A DNA stretch of 50,830 nucleotides, from positions 166,727 to 217,556 of the forward strand of contig NZ_LFIQ01000076.1 in NCBI RefSeq assembly GCF_001189245.1, given 5' to 3'. The stretch's first letter is position 1. Every line of letters starts with the position of its first letter. Source of the stretch: Bradyrhizobium pachyrhizi (GTDB lineage: Bacteria > Pseudomonadota > Alphaproteobacteria > Rhizobiales > Xanthobacteraceae). Both the position numbers and the translations under genes were made by a program. A model generated the notes under the pieces. It saw only the letters and a program-made list of their open reading frames with translations, was not told where the DNA came from and ran no database searches. Shown one piece after another: positions 8,053 to 16,229 of this stretch.

Positions 8053-9386
8053 TGGGATGGGCGCAGCGGCTGATGCCGCGCAGCATCGCCGCGCAGCTCA
8101 TGAGCCTCGTCGCGCTCTCGGAATTGATCGGCATCATGCTCGCAGCTGTGACCGTCATCTTTCTGTTCGATTCTCCCTCGGTCAACGACACGCAGAAGTT
8201 TCTTGCCGGGCGGGTCGCGGAGCTCACGCAGCTTCTGCGTTTCACGAAGACGCCCGTCGACGCCGAAGAACTGCTGGCGGCAGCCAGGCGCGGCGGTCTC
8301 GACGCCAGGCGCGTCGCGTTGAGCGAACTCGTGCCTCGGACGGTCGGTGAGACGCGGCCGTTTTCCATAAGAGCGTTTCGGCAGCTGGCGGCCGAGTCCG
8401 GAATTGAGTTGCTGGAAGAACTGCGCCATCCGGCGGGCTCGTCGTCACAGGTGCTCGTGAAGCTCGACGACGGCCACGCGTTGATGGCCGACGTTGCGGT
8501 CAAGGGCGGCTTCTGGTCCTTTTTGCTCCGCCCGGTGGCAGGAGGCGGGATCATCGTGCTGATCTCGATGCTGCTGCTGTCGGTCTATGCGGTGCGTTGG
8601 GTGATTGCGCCGCTGGCCGATGTCGCGCGTGCCGCGACCTCGTTCGGCCGCTCGCCGCGGGCTCCCGAGGTGTTGCGCCGGCGCGGTCCGCTCGAAATCG
8701 CCCAGGTCGCCGACGCGCTGAACGACATGCGCACGCGTATCGCAGCGCTGCTCGACGACCGCACCCGCATGCTCGCCGCCATCAGTCATGACCTGCGGAC
8801 GCCGCTGACCCGGCTCAGGCTGCGTACCGAGCGCGTCGGCGACGACACCCTGCGCCCTGCGATGCTGGGCGATATCGCCAAGATGACGCGCATGATCAAC
8901 GAGACCCTGGAGTATCTGCGCGAGGATGCTCGCTCGGAGGCGGCGTCGTTCATCGACCTGCCGAGCTTCCTGCAGACCATCTGTTCGGACTTCGCCGACA
9001 TGGGCCACGCGGTATCCTATGTCGGGCCGGCGCGTCTGCCTTATGCCTGCCGGCCCCGCGCGCTGTCGCGCGCCGTCACCAATATCGTGGAGAATGCGGT
9101 CAAGCACGGCAGCAAGGTCGCGGTGACGCTTCGCCCCATAGAGGCCGGCCACATCGAGATCGAGGTGGCCGACGACGGTCCGGGCATTCCGCCGGCGCTG
9201 CACGACAAGGTATTCGAGCCCTTCTTCAAGGCCGACAGCGCCCGGCAGGAGGGGGGCTTCGGGCTGGGGCTATCGATCGCGCAGGATATCGCCAAGCGCC
9301 ATGGCGGCAGCATCGCGTTGAGGCTGCGGGAGCCGAGCGGACTGCTCGTATCGATGCTGCTGCCGCCAAAACCCGGCCTGGCCTAG
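8052..9386 (+). CDS. Sensor histidine kinase (EnvZ-like)
   Basis: A 444-residue membrane sensor kinase that would phosphorylate the response regulator encoded just upstream. Transmembrane segments lie near 18-39 and 162-184 and flank a periplasmic domain of about 120 residues. A HAMP segment follows (about 185-235). H246 in AAISHDLRTPLTRLRLR is the autophosphorylation site. The ATPase domain has NIVENAVKHG (344-353), DDGPGIPP, FEPFFKAD and GGFGLGLSIA. The overall plan is that of the EnvZ/OmpR group. The ATG overlaps the regulator stop by one base. Confidence 0.93.
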   Translation: MGWAQRLMPRSIAAQLMSLVALSELIGIMLAAVTVIFLFDSPSVNDTQKFLAGRVAELTQLLRFTKTPVDAEELLAAARRGGLDARRVALSELVPRTVGETRPFSIRAFRQLAAESGIELLEELRHPAGSSSQVLVKLDDGHALMADVAVKGGFWSFLLRPVAGGGIIVLISMLLLSVYAVRWVIAPLADVARAATSFGRSPRAPEVLRRRGPLEIAQVADALNDMRTRIAALLDDRTRMLAAISHDLRTPLTRLRLRTERVGDDTLRPAMLGDIAKMTRMINETLEYLREDARSEAASFIDLPSFLQTICSDFADMGHAVSYVGPARLPYACRPRALSRAVTNIVENAVKHGSKVAVTLRPIEAGHIEIEVADDGPGIPPALHDKVFEPFFKADSARQEGGFGLGLSIAQDIAKRHGGSIALRLREPSGLLVSMLLPPKPGLA

Positions 9387-9723
9387 AGGAGGCGAGACGG
9401 ACGACGCTGATCGCGCCAGGACGCCAGGGGATTGCAGGGCGCCGGCTAAGCCCTTGATTTGGAGAGACCAATGCCCGATCTGCCCGAACCGGGCGGGCGC
9501 CGGGTCGGACCCCGTCGACCTTGACGTTTGGCCGGTCTCGCAGTAGATACCCGGCACTCGCAGCCGGCCCGCTTTGATGGCGGATATCCGGCGCGGCCTA
9601 ATTCCCCGAACATTCGAGCTCGTTTATCGGCTCAACCTTCCAAACGAGGGCTGGGTCCGCAAGGTCGGCTGTTCGGATTCCTTGAAACGTTGCAATCGTC
9701 CGGAGACGGACGCGGATCTCACG
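9387..9723 (+). other. Upstream region of secE; no convincing gene
   Basis: This 337-base stretch separates the kinase gene from secE. It contains the secE promoter candidate described separately. A 17-codon frame (9471-9524) with GGAGAG upstream is present but overlaps the promoter and has no recognisable content. I see no RNA gene and no clear terminator for the kinase gene. Confidence 0.5.
9521..9549 (+). promoter_or_regulatory. Sigma-70 promoter candidate for secE-nusG
   Basis: TTGACG (9521-9526) and TAGATA (9544-9549) are separated by exactly 17 bases and lie about 175 bases upstream of secE. This matches the housekeeping sigma consensus of rhizobia (TTGACN-17-like spacing with a TA-rich -10) and is the best promoter in the gap. 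It would drive secE-nusG and possibly rplK-rplA. Confidence 0.6.
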
Positions 9724-9915
9724 ATGGCTTTCAGCCCGTTCAAATTCCTGCAGGAAGTGCGCTCGGAGACCGCCAAGGTCACCTGGCCGACGCGCCGCGA
9801 GACGACCATCACCACCATCATGGTGTTCGTGATGGTGGCGCTGGCCTCGGTCTTCTTCTTCGCCGCAGATCAGATCATTCGTTATCTGATTACCCTGATA
9901 CTGGGCATCCACTGA
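9724..9915 (+). CDS. secE: Preprotein translocase subunit SecE
   Basis: A 63-residue single-span form of SecE, the clamp subunit of the SecYEG translocon in the inner membrane. The amphipathic motif SETAKVTWPTRRETTITT precedes one transmembrane helix (about 32-58). Alphaproteobacterial SecE is usually this short, in contrast to the three-span E. coli form. Its stop overlaps the nusG start (TGATG). It lies in the conserved secE-nusG-rplK-rplA order. Confidence 0.95.
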   Translation: MAFSPFKFLQEVRSETAKVTWPTRRETTITTIMVFVMVALASVFFFAADQIIRYLITLILGIH

Positions 9916-10469
9916 TGAGCATGGGAACTCAATTGATGGACAAGCGCTGGTACATCGTTCACGCCTATTCGAACTTCGAGAAGAAGGTTCAGGAATCCAT
10001 CCGCGAGCAGGCCAAGCAGCGCGGGCTGGAAGAGCTGTTCGAGCAGATTCTCGTGCCGACCGAAAAGGTCACCGAGGTGCGGCGCGGCCGCAAGATCGAT
10101 GCCGAGCGCAAGTTCTTCCCGGGCTATGTGCTGGTGAAGATGAAGCTGACCGACGAGGCGTTCCATCTGATCAAGAACACCCCGAAGGTGACCGGCTTCC
10201 TCGGCGCGGAAAACAAGCCGATGCCGATCTCGGAGGCCGAGGCGATGCGGATCCTGCACCAGGTGCAGGAGGGCGTGGAGCGCCCGAAGGCGTCGGTGTC
10301 GTTCGAAATCGGCGAGAACGTGCGCGTGGCCGACGGCCCGTTCGCTTCGTTCTCCGGCGTGGTGGAAGAAATCGACGAGGCGCGCTCGCGCGTGAAGGTC
10401 GCGGTGTCGATCTTCGGCCGCGCGACGCCCGTGGAACTGGAATTCGGTCAGGTCGAAAAGGTGGTCTGA
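9915..10469 (+). CDS. nusG: Transcription elongation/antitermination factor NusG
   Basis: A 184-residue NusG. The NGN domain starts DKRWYIVHAYSNFEKKVQ, followed by the PGYVLVKMKLTDEAFHLIK region, and the C-terminal KOW domain contains VRVADGPFASFSGVVEEID. NusG binds the RNA polymerase clamp and couples it to Rho or to ribosomal S10. The ATG at 9915 overlaps the secE stop; ATGs at 9921 and 9936 are alternatives that would trim two or seven residues. Confidence 0.96.
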   Translation: MSMGTQLMDKRWYIVHAYSNFEKKVQESIREQAKQRGLEELFEQILVPTEKVTEVRRGRKIDAERKFFPGYVLVKMKLTDEAFHLIKNTPKVTGFLGAENKPMPISEAEAMRILHQVQEGVERPKASVSFEIGENVRVADGPFASFSGVVEEIDEARSRVKVAVSIFGRATPVELEFGQVEKVV

Positions 10470-10599
10470 CCGGACGGCGCGGGGTATATGCCTCGCGTCA
10501 AGTAGAGAGGCCGTGGGAGGGAGGAGGCGGTCGCCAGCCCCTTCAACCGAACCACGGAACCTGAAACCGCCGGCCCGTCCGGCACAACAGGAGTGATAA

Positions 10600-11028
10600 A
10601 TGGCAAAGAAGGTGACCGGATACCTGAAGCTTCAGGTCCCGGCCGGTGCGGCGAATCCTTCGCCCCCGATCGGTCCCGCGCTTGGTCAGCGCGGTCTGAA
10701 CATCATGGAGTTCTGCAAGGCGTTCAACGCGCAGACCCAGAAGGAAGAGAAGAACACCCCGATCCCGGTGATCATCACCATCTATGCGGACCGGTCCTTC
10801 ACCTTCGAGATGAAGACCCCTCCGATGTCCTACTTCCTCAAGCAGGCCGCCAAGATCCAGTCCGGATCGAAGGCGCCGGGCCGTGACAAGGCCGGCAAGG
10901 TGACCAAGGCGCAGGTGCGCGAGATCGCCGAGAAGAAGATGAAGGACTTGAATTGCGACACCATCGAATCGGCCATGAAGATGGTCGAGGGCTCTGCCCG
11001 TTCGATGGGTCTGGAAGTTGCGGGGTAA
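10600..11028 (+). CDS. rplK: 50S ribosomal protein L11
   Basis: A 142-residue L11, which binds the GTPase-associated region of 23S rRNA and is needed for RelA-dependent stringent response. The N-terminal [18 protein letters not shown] and the proline-rich [13 protein letters not shown] are diagnostic. AGGAG lies 7 bases ahead of the ATG. The 130-base leader after nusG is GC-rich and contains the small hairpin GCCGG-CCCGT-CCGGC. In E. coli the leader of this operon is bound by L1, but I cannot identify an L1 mimic here with confidence. Confidence 0.97.
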   Translation: MAKKVTGYLKLQVPAGAANPSPPIGPALGQRGLNIMEFCKAFNAQTQKEEKNTPIPVIITIYADRSFTFEMKTPPMSYFLKQAAKIQSGSKAPGRDKAGKVTKAQVREIAEKKMKDLNCDTIESAMKMVEGSARSMGLEVAG

Positions 11029-11034
11029 CGGGCC

Positions 11035-11727
<693 letters not shown>

Positions 11728-11754
11728 GATCCTTGGCCGTGACGAGATAAAGAG

Positions 11755-11791
11755 GGGCGGGACCGGGCAACCGGTTCCGCCCTTTGTTTTT
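11755..11791 (+). terminator. Intrinsic terminator after rplA
   Basis: A 12-bp uninterrupted stem (11755-11766 with 11771-11782, including one G-T wobble) carries a GCAA tetraloop and is followed by TTTGTTTTT. This is the most canonical Rho-independent terminator in the window and ends the nusG-rplK-rplA transcript. Confidence 0.92.
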
Positions 11792-11794
11792 GCC

Positions 11795-11862
11795 AAAGCG
11801 TTTTCAAGCGAAGTGGCTACCGGTTCGCGTGAAGAAAACGCGCCAAGACAAGATCTGAAGCC
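11795..11862. repeat. Dispersed Bradyrhizobium repeat with GCGTTTTC/GAAAACGC arms
   Basis: The element has exact inverted arms GCGTTTTC and GAAAACGC around an inner GCGAA/TTCGC pair and the stretch AAGTGGCTACCGGTTCGCGT. I recognise this as a family scattered in intergenic spaces of Bradyrhizobium and Rhodopseudomonas chromosomes. It ends about 20 bases before the next gene and may supply an RNA hairpin in its leader. Confidence 0.75.
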
Positions 11863-11882
11863 TCTCGCAAGAAAGAACAACA

Positions 11883-12839
11883 ATGCCCGATAAGGTCCTG
11901 GTTTATTCACGCTTTCCCAAGGCCCAGCTGATCCGCTTCGGCGAGCGCTATGAGCTGCTGAACGCGGCGGGCAAGCGATTGGACGAAGCGTTCCCGGCGG
12001 CCGAGCTCGCCGATATCAGCGCCATGATCACCGCGGGCGGCACGGCGCTCGGCACGGAGGCCATGGACATGCTGCCGAAGCTCGGCGCGATCGTCTGCTA
12101 CGGCACTGGCTATGACGGCGTCGATCTCGCCGCTGCCGCCAGACGCGGCATCGCGGTCGGCCACAGCCCGGGGGCCAATGCGGCCTCCGTCGCCGACACC
12201 GCGGTCACCTTGATGCTGGCGTCGGTGCGGCGGCTGCTGGTGGCTGACGATTACGTGCGGGGCGGCGACTGGGCCGGTGCAAAGCCCTCGCCGATGATGC
12301 GGCCGCAGGCCGGCATGCGCGGCCGCAAGGTCGGCGTCTACGGCATAGGCGAGATCGGCCGCAAGATCGCCGCCCGCGTCGCCGCCTTCGAGACCGAGGT
12401 CGGCTATTTCAGCCGCTCGAAGCACGAGGTGCCCTATCAATACTTTCCGACGCTGGAGGCGCTCGCCGATTGGTGCAGCGTGCTGCTGGTGGCCGTCCGC
12501 GCCGGCGCCGAGACCGAGCATGCGGTCAATGCCGACATCCTGCGCCGGCTCGGCAGCGACGGGTTCGTCGTCAACATCGCGCGCGGCTCGGTCATCGACG
12601 AGAAGGCGCTGGTCGCAGCGTTGACCGACGGCGTGATCGCCGGAGCCGGCCTCGACGTCTTCGCGAGGGAGCCACATGCGCCCGATGCGCTGACCGCGTT
12701 GCCGAACGTGGTGCTGTCGCCGCATCTCGGCGGCCACACGCTGGAATCGCACGTCGCCATGCAGGATTGCGTGCTGGCCAATCTCGACGCGTTCTTTGCC
12801 GGCAAGCCGCTCGCCTATCCGGTGGCGACGGCGTCCTGA
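11883..12839 (+). CDS. D-isomer-specific 2-hydroxyacid dehydrogenase
   Basis: A 318-residue oxidoreductase that interconverts 2-hydroxyacids and 2-oxoacids, probably as a glyoxylate/hydroxypyruvate-type reductase. The dinucleotide fold has GIGEIG (154-159 as GxGxxG). The catalytic residues are R234 in NIARGS, E263 in AREPH and H281 in SPHLGGHT. After the second beta strand the sequence is YFSRSK rather than an acidic residue, which favours NADP(H) over NAD(H). It stands alone between the rplA terminator and a convergent sigma-factor operon. The start is uncertain by a few codons, since the upstream ribosome site is weak. Confidence 0.92.
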   Translation: MPDKVLVYSRFPKAQLIRFGERYELLNAAGKRLDEAFPAAELADISAMITAGGTALGTEAMDMLPKLGAIVCYGTGYDGVDLAAAARRGIAVGHSPGANAASVADTAVTLMLASVRRLLVADDYVRGGDWAGAKPSPMMRPQAGMRGRKVGVYGIGEIGRKIAARVAAFETEVGYFSRSKHEVPYQYFPTLEALADWCSVLLVAVRAGAETEHAVNADILRRLGSDGFVVNIARGSVIDEKALVAALTDGVIAGAGLDVFAREPHAPDALTALPNVVLSPHLGGHTLESHVAMQDCVLANLDAFFAGKPLAYPVATAS

Positions 12840-12847
12840 CCGCAGCT

Positions 12848-13732
12848 TCAGCTCCGGCGCGGCGCGTGGCGCAGCTTGTCCGGGTTGCGGACGATGTAGA
12901 TCGCCGCAATCCGGCCAGTCTCGCCGTCGATCGCCATGCTCAGCGTGTGGTCGACTTCGCCATCGAGGAAGATCAGCGCGCCCGCGCTGCCATTGACCAG
13001 CATCGGTTCGACGCGAACCTCGCTGCCGGCGTTCTTGCCGGCGATACCGATGATGAAGCGGACGATCTTCTCTGCCCCCTTGATCGGCTTCAGCGCCGCC
13101 AGCTTGCGGCCGCCGCCGTCGGTGATCGCGATGGCATCCGCGCGCAGCAGGTTGGCGAGGGCGGAGACGTCGCCGCTGGCCGCGGCCTTGCAGAATGCCG
13201 TCAGCAGCCGTGCGTGGCCTTCGGGTGGCTCGACGGGAACAGGGCGGTTGTCGCGGACCGATCGGCGGGCGCGCGCGGCGAGCTGCCGGCAGGCCGCCTC
13301 GCTGCGCTCGAGGGTGCGGGCAACTTCCGCGAATGGCCGGTCGAACACGTCGTGCAGCAGGAACGCGGCGCGCTCGAGCGGCGTCAGGGCGTCGAGCGCC
13401 AGCATCAGCGCGAAGGAGAGATCGTCGGCGAGTTCGGTCGCCGCCTCGGCCGACAGCGTCTCGTCGAACACCGGCTCGGGCAACCAGGCGCCGACATAGA
13501 CTTCGCGCTGGGCGCGGGCGCTCTTCAGCCGGTCGAGGCAAAGCCGGGTCACCACGGTGACGAGGAACGCCTCGGGATTGCGGACGTCGTCCGCCGCGGC
13601 GAAGCGCAGCCAGGCGTCCTGGACCACATCGTCGGCATCGCCGCGGCTGCCGAGCATGCGATAGGCAAGCCCGGTCAGCCGCGCCCGATACGGCGCCAGC
13701 GGGTCGCGCTCAGGCGGCCTGCTTGATGACAT
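12848..13732 (-). CDS. ECF41-type RNA polymerase sigma factor (SigJ-like) with SnoaL-like C-terminal domain
   Basis: A 294-residue ECF sigma factor. Region 2 (about 15-70) has LAYRMLGSRGDADDVVQDAW and region 4 (about 105-160) has LDALTPLERAAFLLHDVF. The linker carries WLPEP (83-87), a hallmark of group ECF41. The extra C-terminal domain (about 173-285) is SnoaL/NTF2-like and keeps DGGGR (205-209) and NPDKL (283-287). In this group the fused domain, rather than an anti-sigma factor, sets activity. Its start overlaps the upstream decarboxylase-like gene by 23 bases. ECF41 genes are usually next to a carboxymuconolactone-decarboxylase-like or oxidoreductase gene, as here. Confidence 0.93.
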   Translation of the reverse strand: MSSSRPPERDPLAPYRARLTGLAYRMLGSRGDADDVVQDAWLRFAAADDVRNPEAFLVTVVTRLCLDRLKSARAQREVYVGAWLPEPVFDETLSAEAATELADDLSFALMLALDALTPLERAAFLLHDVFDRPFAEVARTLERSEAACRQLAARARRSVRDNRPVPVEPPEGHARLLTAFCKAAASGDVSALANLLRADAIAITDGGGRKLAALKPIKGAEKIVRFIIGIAGKNAGSEVRVEPMLVNGSAGALIFLDGEVDHTLSMAIDGETGRIAAIYIVRNPDKLRHAPRRS

Positions 13733-14255
13733 CGATCTGATGGCCGGCCACGGTCACGCGGCGACACTCCCTGGCATATCCCAGCGCCAGCTTCATCATG
13801 GGGAAGATGCGGCCGATTTGTAGGGCCATGGCGAGGTCGATCACGCCTTTTTCGCCCCAGCGCGCGCGAACCGCGTCGCGGCAGGCGTCATCGTCGGCCG
13901 AGCGTTGCACGATCGCGTCGGCGAAGTGGAAGCCGAGCGCGGTGTCCGCGGTCATGGCGGCAACATCGCGCCGGAGCACGGCGGTGACCTGCCGCTCCGC
14001 CACTCCTGCCTCGATCGCCATGTCGACGACCAGTTGCGCGCAGGGACCGCAATCTTCCGCCAGCGCGCCGGTGAGCTTGGCGGCGTAGAAGGCCTCAACC
14101 GGCGCGACCGCGCGGTAGGCGGCGGCCTTCATCGCGCCGGCGAATTTGAAGAACGCGGCGGGCGATTCCTTCAGCATGATCTCGAGATAGGTGGTGTCGT
14201 AGCCGTAGCGCCTGGAATAGGCGCGCAGCATGCGGCGCGCGATGAAGCTACGCAT
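13710..14255 (-). CDS. Carboxymuconolactone decarboxylase/AhpD-like family protein
   Basis: A 181-residue, mostly alpha-helical protein. The motif AEDCGPCAQL holds a C69-x-x-C72 pair like that of AhpD-type peroxidase-reducing proteins, and H110 lies downstream in LGFHFADA. The usual AhpD histidine three residues after the second Cys is absent, so thiol-based reductase activity is uncertain. The start is fixed by AAGGAGA upstream. It overlaps the membrane protein gene by 8 bases and the sigma gene by 23, indicating one operon. In ECF41 loci this kind of gene is the typical sigma target. Confidence 0.82.
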   Translation of the reverse strand: MRSFIARRMLRAYSRRYGYDTTYLEIMLKESPAAFFKFAGAMKAAAYRAVAPVEAFYAAKLTGALAEDCGPCAQLVVDMAIEAGVAERQVTAVLRRDVAAMTADTALGFHFADAIVQRSADDDACRDAVRARWGEKGVIDLAMALQIGRIFPMMKLALGYARECRRVTVAGHQIDVIKQAA

Positions 14256-14625
14256 GTCGTTCTCCTTGATTTGGCAGGGCGGAATAGAGGGCGAGCGCCG
14301 CGGGCAGGACGACCGCCACCAGATCGGATGCGGCATGGCGGTCGTGGCCGCCGGCGATCATCACGAGATGCAGCAGGCCGTGGCCGGCCAGGAACGCGGC
14401 GCCCGCGACCGCTGCCGGCCACCAGGCCGGCCACAAGGCTCGCGCCGCCAGGCCGAGCCCGGCCACGATGAATGCAATGCCGACGTCCTGGACCAAATGA
14501 GGGTTGAAAGAACCGGTATCGGCGGCGCCGGGCACCAGCGACCACCAGAGGGAACCGGCCGACAGCATCACCAGCCCATTGGCGAGGTTGAAGAGGGCGA
14601 GAATTCCTGCAATCCATCGTTTCAT
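14248..14625 (-). CDS. Small membrane protein, first gene of the ECF41 operon
   Basis: A 125-residue hydrophobic protein with about four predicted transmembrane helices (roughly 5-25, 45-65, 70-92 and 100-116). The GGAGG just before MKRWIAGIL supports the start at 14625. I do not recognise a named family. Conserved-looking polar positions in or near the membrane (H43, D47, H82, H86) could matter for function. It is translationally coupled to the decarboxylase-like gene by an 8-base overlap, so it probably serves the same stress or metabolic response. Confidence 0.75.
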   Translation of the reverse strand: MKRWIAGILALFNLANGLVMLSAGSLWWSLVPGAADTGSFNPHLVQDVGIAFIVAGLGLAARALWPAWWPAAVAGAAFLAGHGLLHLVMIAGGHDRHAASDLVAVVLPAALALYSALPNQGERHA

Positions 14626-14644
14626 GCGAGCCTCCAGCGCCCAG

Positions 14645-14671
14645 ACGAGCGACGGCATTGGAGCGTGACGC
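14645..14671 (-). promoter_or_regulatory. Candidate ECF41-recognised promoter
   Basis: Reading the minus strand, CGTCACG (14671-14665) is followed after 16 bases by CGTC (14648-14645), 19 bases upstream of the first gene of the operon. From memory, ECF41 factors recognise TGTCACA and CGTC about 16 bases apart. The -35 core GTCAC matches and the flanking bases do not. The position fits autoregulation of the whole three-gene operon. Confidence 0.6.
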
Positions 14672-15243
14672 CGTCCGGCAAGAAATTTTTCGCTGGGCCA
14701 GCAGGTCGCCGAACTGGTCTGAAATTTGCTCTTGGCAAGCAGGGCAGGACCGGCTACATAGCGCCTTCCGGGCGTGCTGGCACTTGCTGGCATGTCCGTG
14801 CTCGCAATCCGAAAACCTGAGATGATAGGAGATCATTCCTTTCCGCATGCCCGCAAGGATGCTCGAAAGGAAGGAGACCCGTCGCCTTCAGAGGAATGAG
14901 AGCAGGGGCCTTCAGCGTGCTGAAGTGCCTCGATCCTGTCCAAGACTGCAGGCGCCCGCGAGAACCTGGTGTTTTCAACGGCTTAATCGCATGGCCTGCA
15001 TAGACGGGTGAAGACCGGATTTTGCACTCCACGTCGCGATCAGTTCGCGGCCGGGAGGCTGGTTTGGTTCGAACCTCGACAGCCCATGGCCGCAAGGCTC
15101 TGGGAGGGCAGGCTTCTAGATGTCGTCTTGCCCGGCATGTCCGAAGGGTCTTGCGCCCCAAGGATCAGGTTTAGGGCGGGACGATGGGTGCAACCCGGCG
15201 GTCCTGCCTTCGCGGAAAGGCCGCCAACCGGAAAGAGCTTGCT
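14672..15243 (+). other. Long region upstream of rplJ, probable promoter and L10 leader
   Basis: No convincing gene lies in these roughly 570 bases; open frames here are unlike any family I know. The part nearest rplJ (about 15060-15240) is probably the untranslated leader. In many bacteria the equivalent RNA is bound by the L10-L12 complex for autoregulation. I could not fold a confident kink-turn by eye. A 14-base element at 15062-15075 recurs inverted after rplJ. Confidence 0.45.
15062..15075 (+). repeat. Inverted repeat copy 1 flanking rplJ
   Basis: GTTTGGTTCGAACC is the exact reverse complement of the copy at 15784-15797. Each copy contains the 10-bp palindrome GGTTCGAACC. The two copies bracket the rplJ coding region. 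Confidence 0.7.
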
Positions 15244-15762
15244 GTGGAACGAGCGGCAAAAAAAGAGTCGGTCGAACAACTTAACGAGGTCTTCAAGACC
15301 ACGTCGGTTGCGATCGTTGCTCACTATTCCGGCCTCACCGTGGCCCAGATGCAGAAGCTGCGCATGCAGATGAAGCAGGCGGGCGCGTCGGTGAAGGTCT
15401 CGAAGAACCGTCTCGCCAAAATTGCTCTTGAAGGCACTGACGTCGCTGCCATCGGCTCCCTGCTGAAGGGGCCGACCGTGATCGCTACTTCGAACGATCC
15501 GGTTGCGGCGCCAAAGGTTGCCATCGAATTCGCCAAGGCGAACGAGAAGTTCGTCATCCTCGGTGGCTCGATGGGTAAAACCGTCCTGAATGTCGACAGC
15601 GTGAAGGCGCTTGCCTCACTGCCGTCGCTCGACGAACTGCGCGGCAAGATCGTTGGCCTCCTCGTGGCGCCGGCGACCAAGCTTGCTCAGCTCTCCAACG
15701 CGCCTGCGGCCAAGCTCGCACGCGTCATTCAGGCTCATGCCTCAAAGGGCGAAGCGGCCTGA
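15244..15762 (+). CDS. rplJ: 50S ribosomal protein L10
   Basis: A 172-residue L10, which anchors the L7/L12 dimers on the ribosomal stalk. The start is a GTG read as [17 protein letters not shown]; an upstream in-frame ATG (15184) would add residues not found in the family. GGAAAG precedes the GTG. Recognisable segments are [19 protein letters not shown] and [11 protein letters not shown]. It is followed after 52 bases by rplL. Confidence 0.95.
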   Translation: MERAAKKESVEQLNEVFKTTSVAIVAHYSGLTVAQMQKLRMQMKQAGASVKVSKNRLAKIALEGTDVAAIGSLLKGPTVIATSNDPVAAPKVAIEFAKANEKFVILGGSMGKTVLNVDSVKALASLPSLDELRGKIVGLLVAPATKLAQLSNAPAAKLARVIQAHASKGEAA

Positions 15763-15783
15763 CCCTTCGCTAATCTCAAACCT

Positions 15784-15797
15784 GGTTCGAACCAAAC
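15784..15797 (+). repeat. Inverted repeat copy 2, between rplJ and rplL
   Basis: GGTTCGAACCAAAC is the exact reverse complement of 15062-15075. It lies 18 bases upstream of the rplL start, where pairing with the rplJ leader could affect rplL translation or RNA processing. Confidence 0.7.
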
Positions 15798-15814
15798 GTT
15801 TAAGGAACTGAACA

Positions 15815-16195
15815 ATGGCTGACTTGCAGAAAATCGTTGACGACCTCTCGAGCCTCACCGTGCTCGAAGCGGCCGAACTCGCCAAGCTCCTCGAAGAAAA
15901 GTGGGGCGTGTCCGCCGCTGCCGCCGTTGCGGTTGCCGGCCCGGCTGCTGGTGGTGGCGGTGCCGCTGCTCCGGCTGAAGAGAAGACCGACTTCACCGTC
16001 GTGCTGGCTGGGGCCGGCGACAAGAAGATCGAAGTCATCAAGGAAGTCCGCGCCATCACCGGCCTGGGCCTGAAGGAAGCCAAGGACCTCGTCGAAGGCG
16101 CTCCGAAGCCCGTCAAGGAAGGCGTCAACAAGGAAGAAGCCGACAAGATCAAGGCCCAGCTCGAGAAGGCTGGCGCCAAGGTCGAGCTCAAGTAA
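15815..16195 (+). CDS. rplL: 50S ribosomal protein L7/L12
   Basis: A 126-residue L7/L12, the multicopy acidic stalk protein that recruits translational GTPases. It has an N-terminal dimerisation helix pair (about 1-32), an Ala/Gly-rich hinge (about 33-55) and a compact C-terminal domain with [22 protein letters not shown]. Codon choice is strongly biased, as expected for a very highly expressed gene. Confidence 0.97.
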   Translation: MADLQKIVDDLSSLTVLEAAELAKLLEEKWGVSAAAAVAVAGPAAGGGGAAAPAEEKTDFTVVLAGAGDKKIEVIKEVRAITGLGLKEAKDLVEGAPKPVKEGVNKEEADKIKAQLEKAGAKVELK

Positions 16196-16203
16196 TGCGC
16201 GAT

Positions 16204-16229
16204 CCGGGAGCGCCGCAGGGCGCTCCCGG
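16204..16229 (+). terminator. Hairpin without T-tract between rplL and rpoB (attenuator or processing site)
   Basis: A perfect 11-bp stem CCGGGAGCGCC/GGCGCTCCCGG with a four-base loop lies 8 bases after the rplL stop. No run of T follows, so full intrinsic termination is unlikely. The position is the same as the partial terminator/RNase III site known between rplL and rpoB in E. coli. Confidence 0.65.

Noticed and set aside
9471..9524. 17-codon frame with a ribosome-like site upstream of secE
   Set aside because: Too short, no regulatory codons typical of a leader peptide, and it overlaps the likely promoter.
2215..9723. Possible integrated element using tRNA-Trp as attachment site
   Set aside because: No integrase and no second copy of the tRNA 3' end were seen by eye in the segment, so the boundary claim is not supported.
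14754..15161. 135-codon minus-strand frame upstream of rplJ
   Set aside because: No family resemblance, no ribosome-binding site, and a composition typical of non-coding DNA read in a chance frame.
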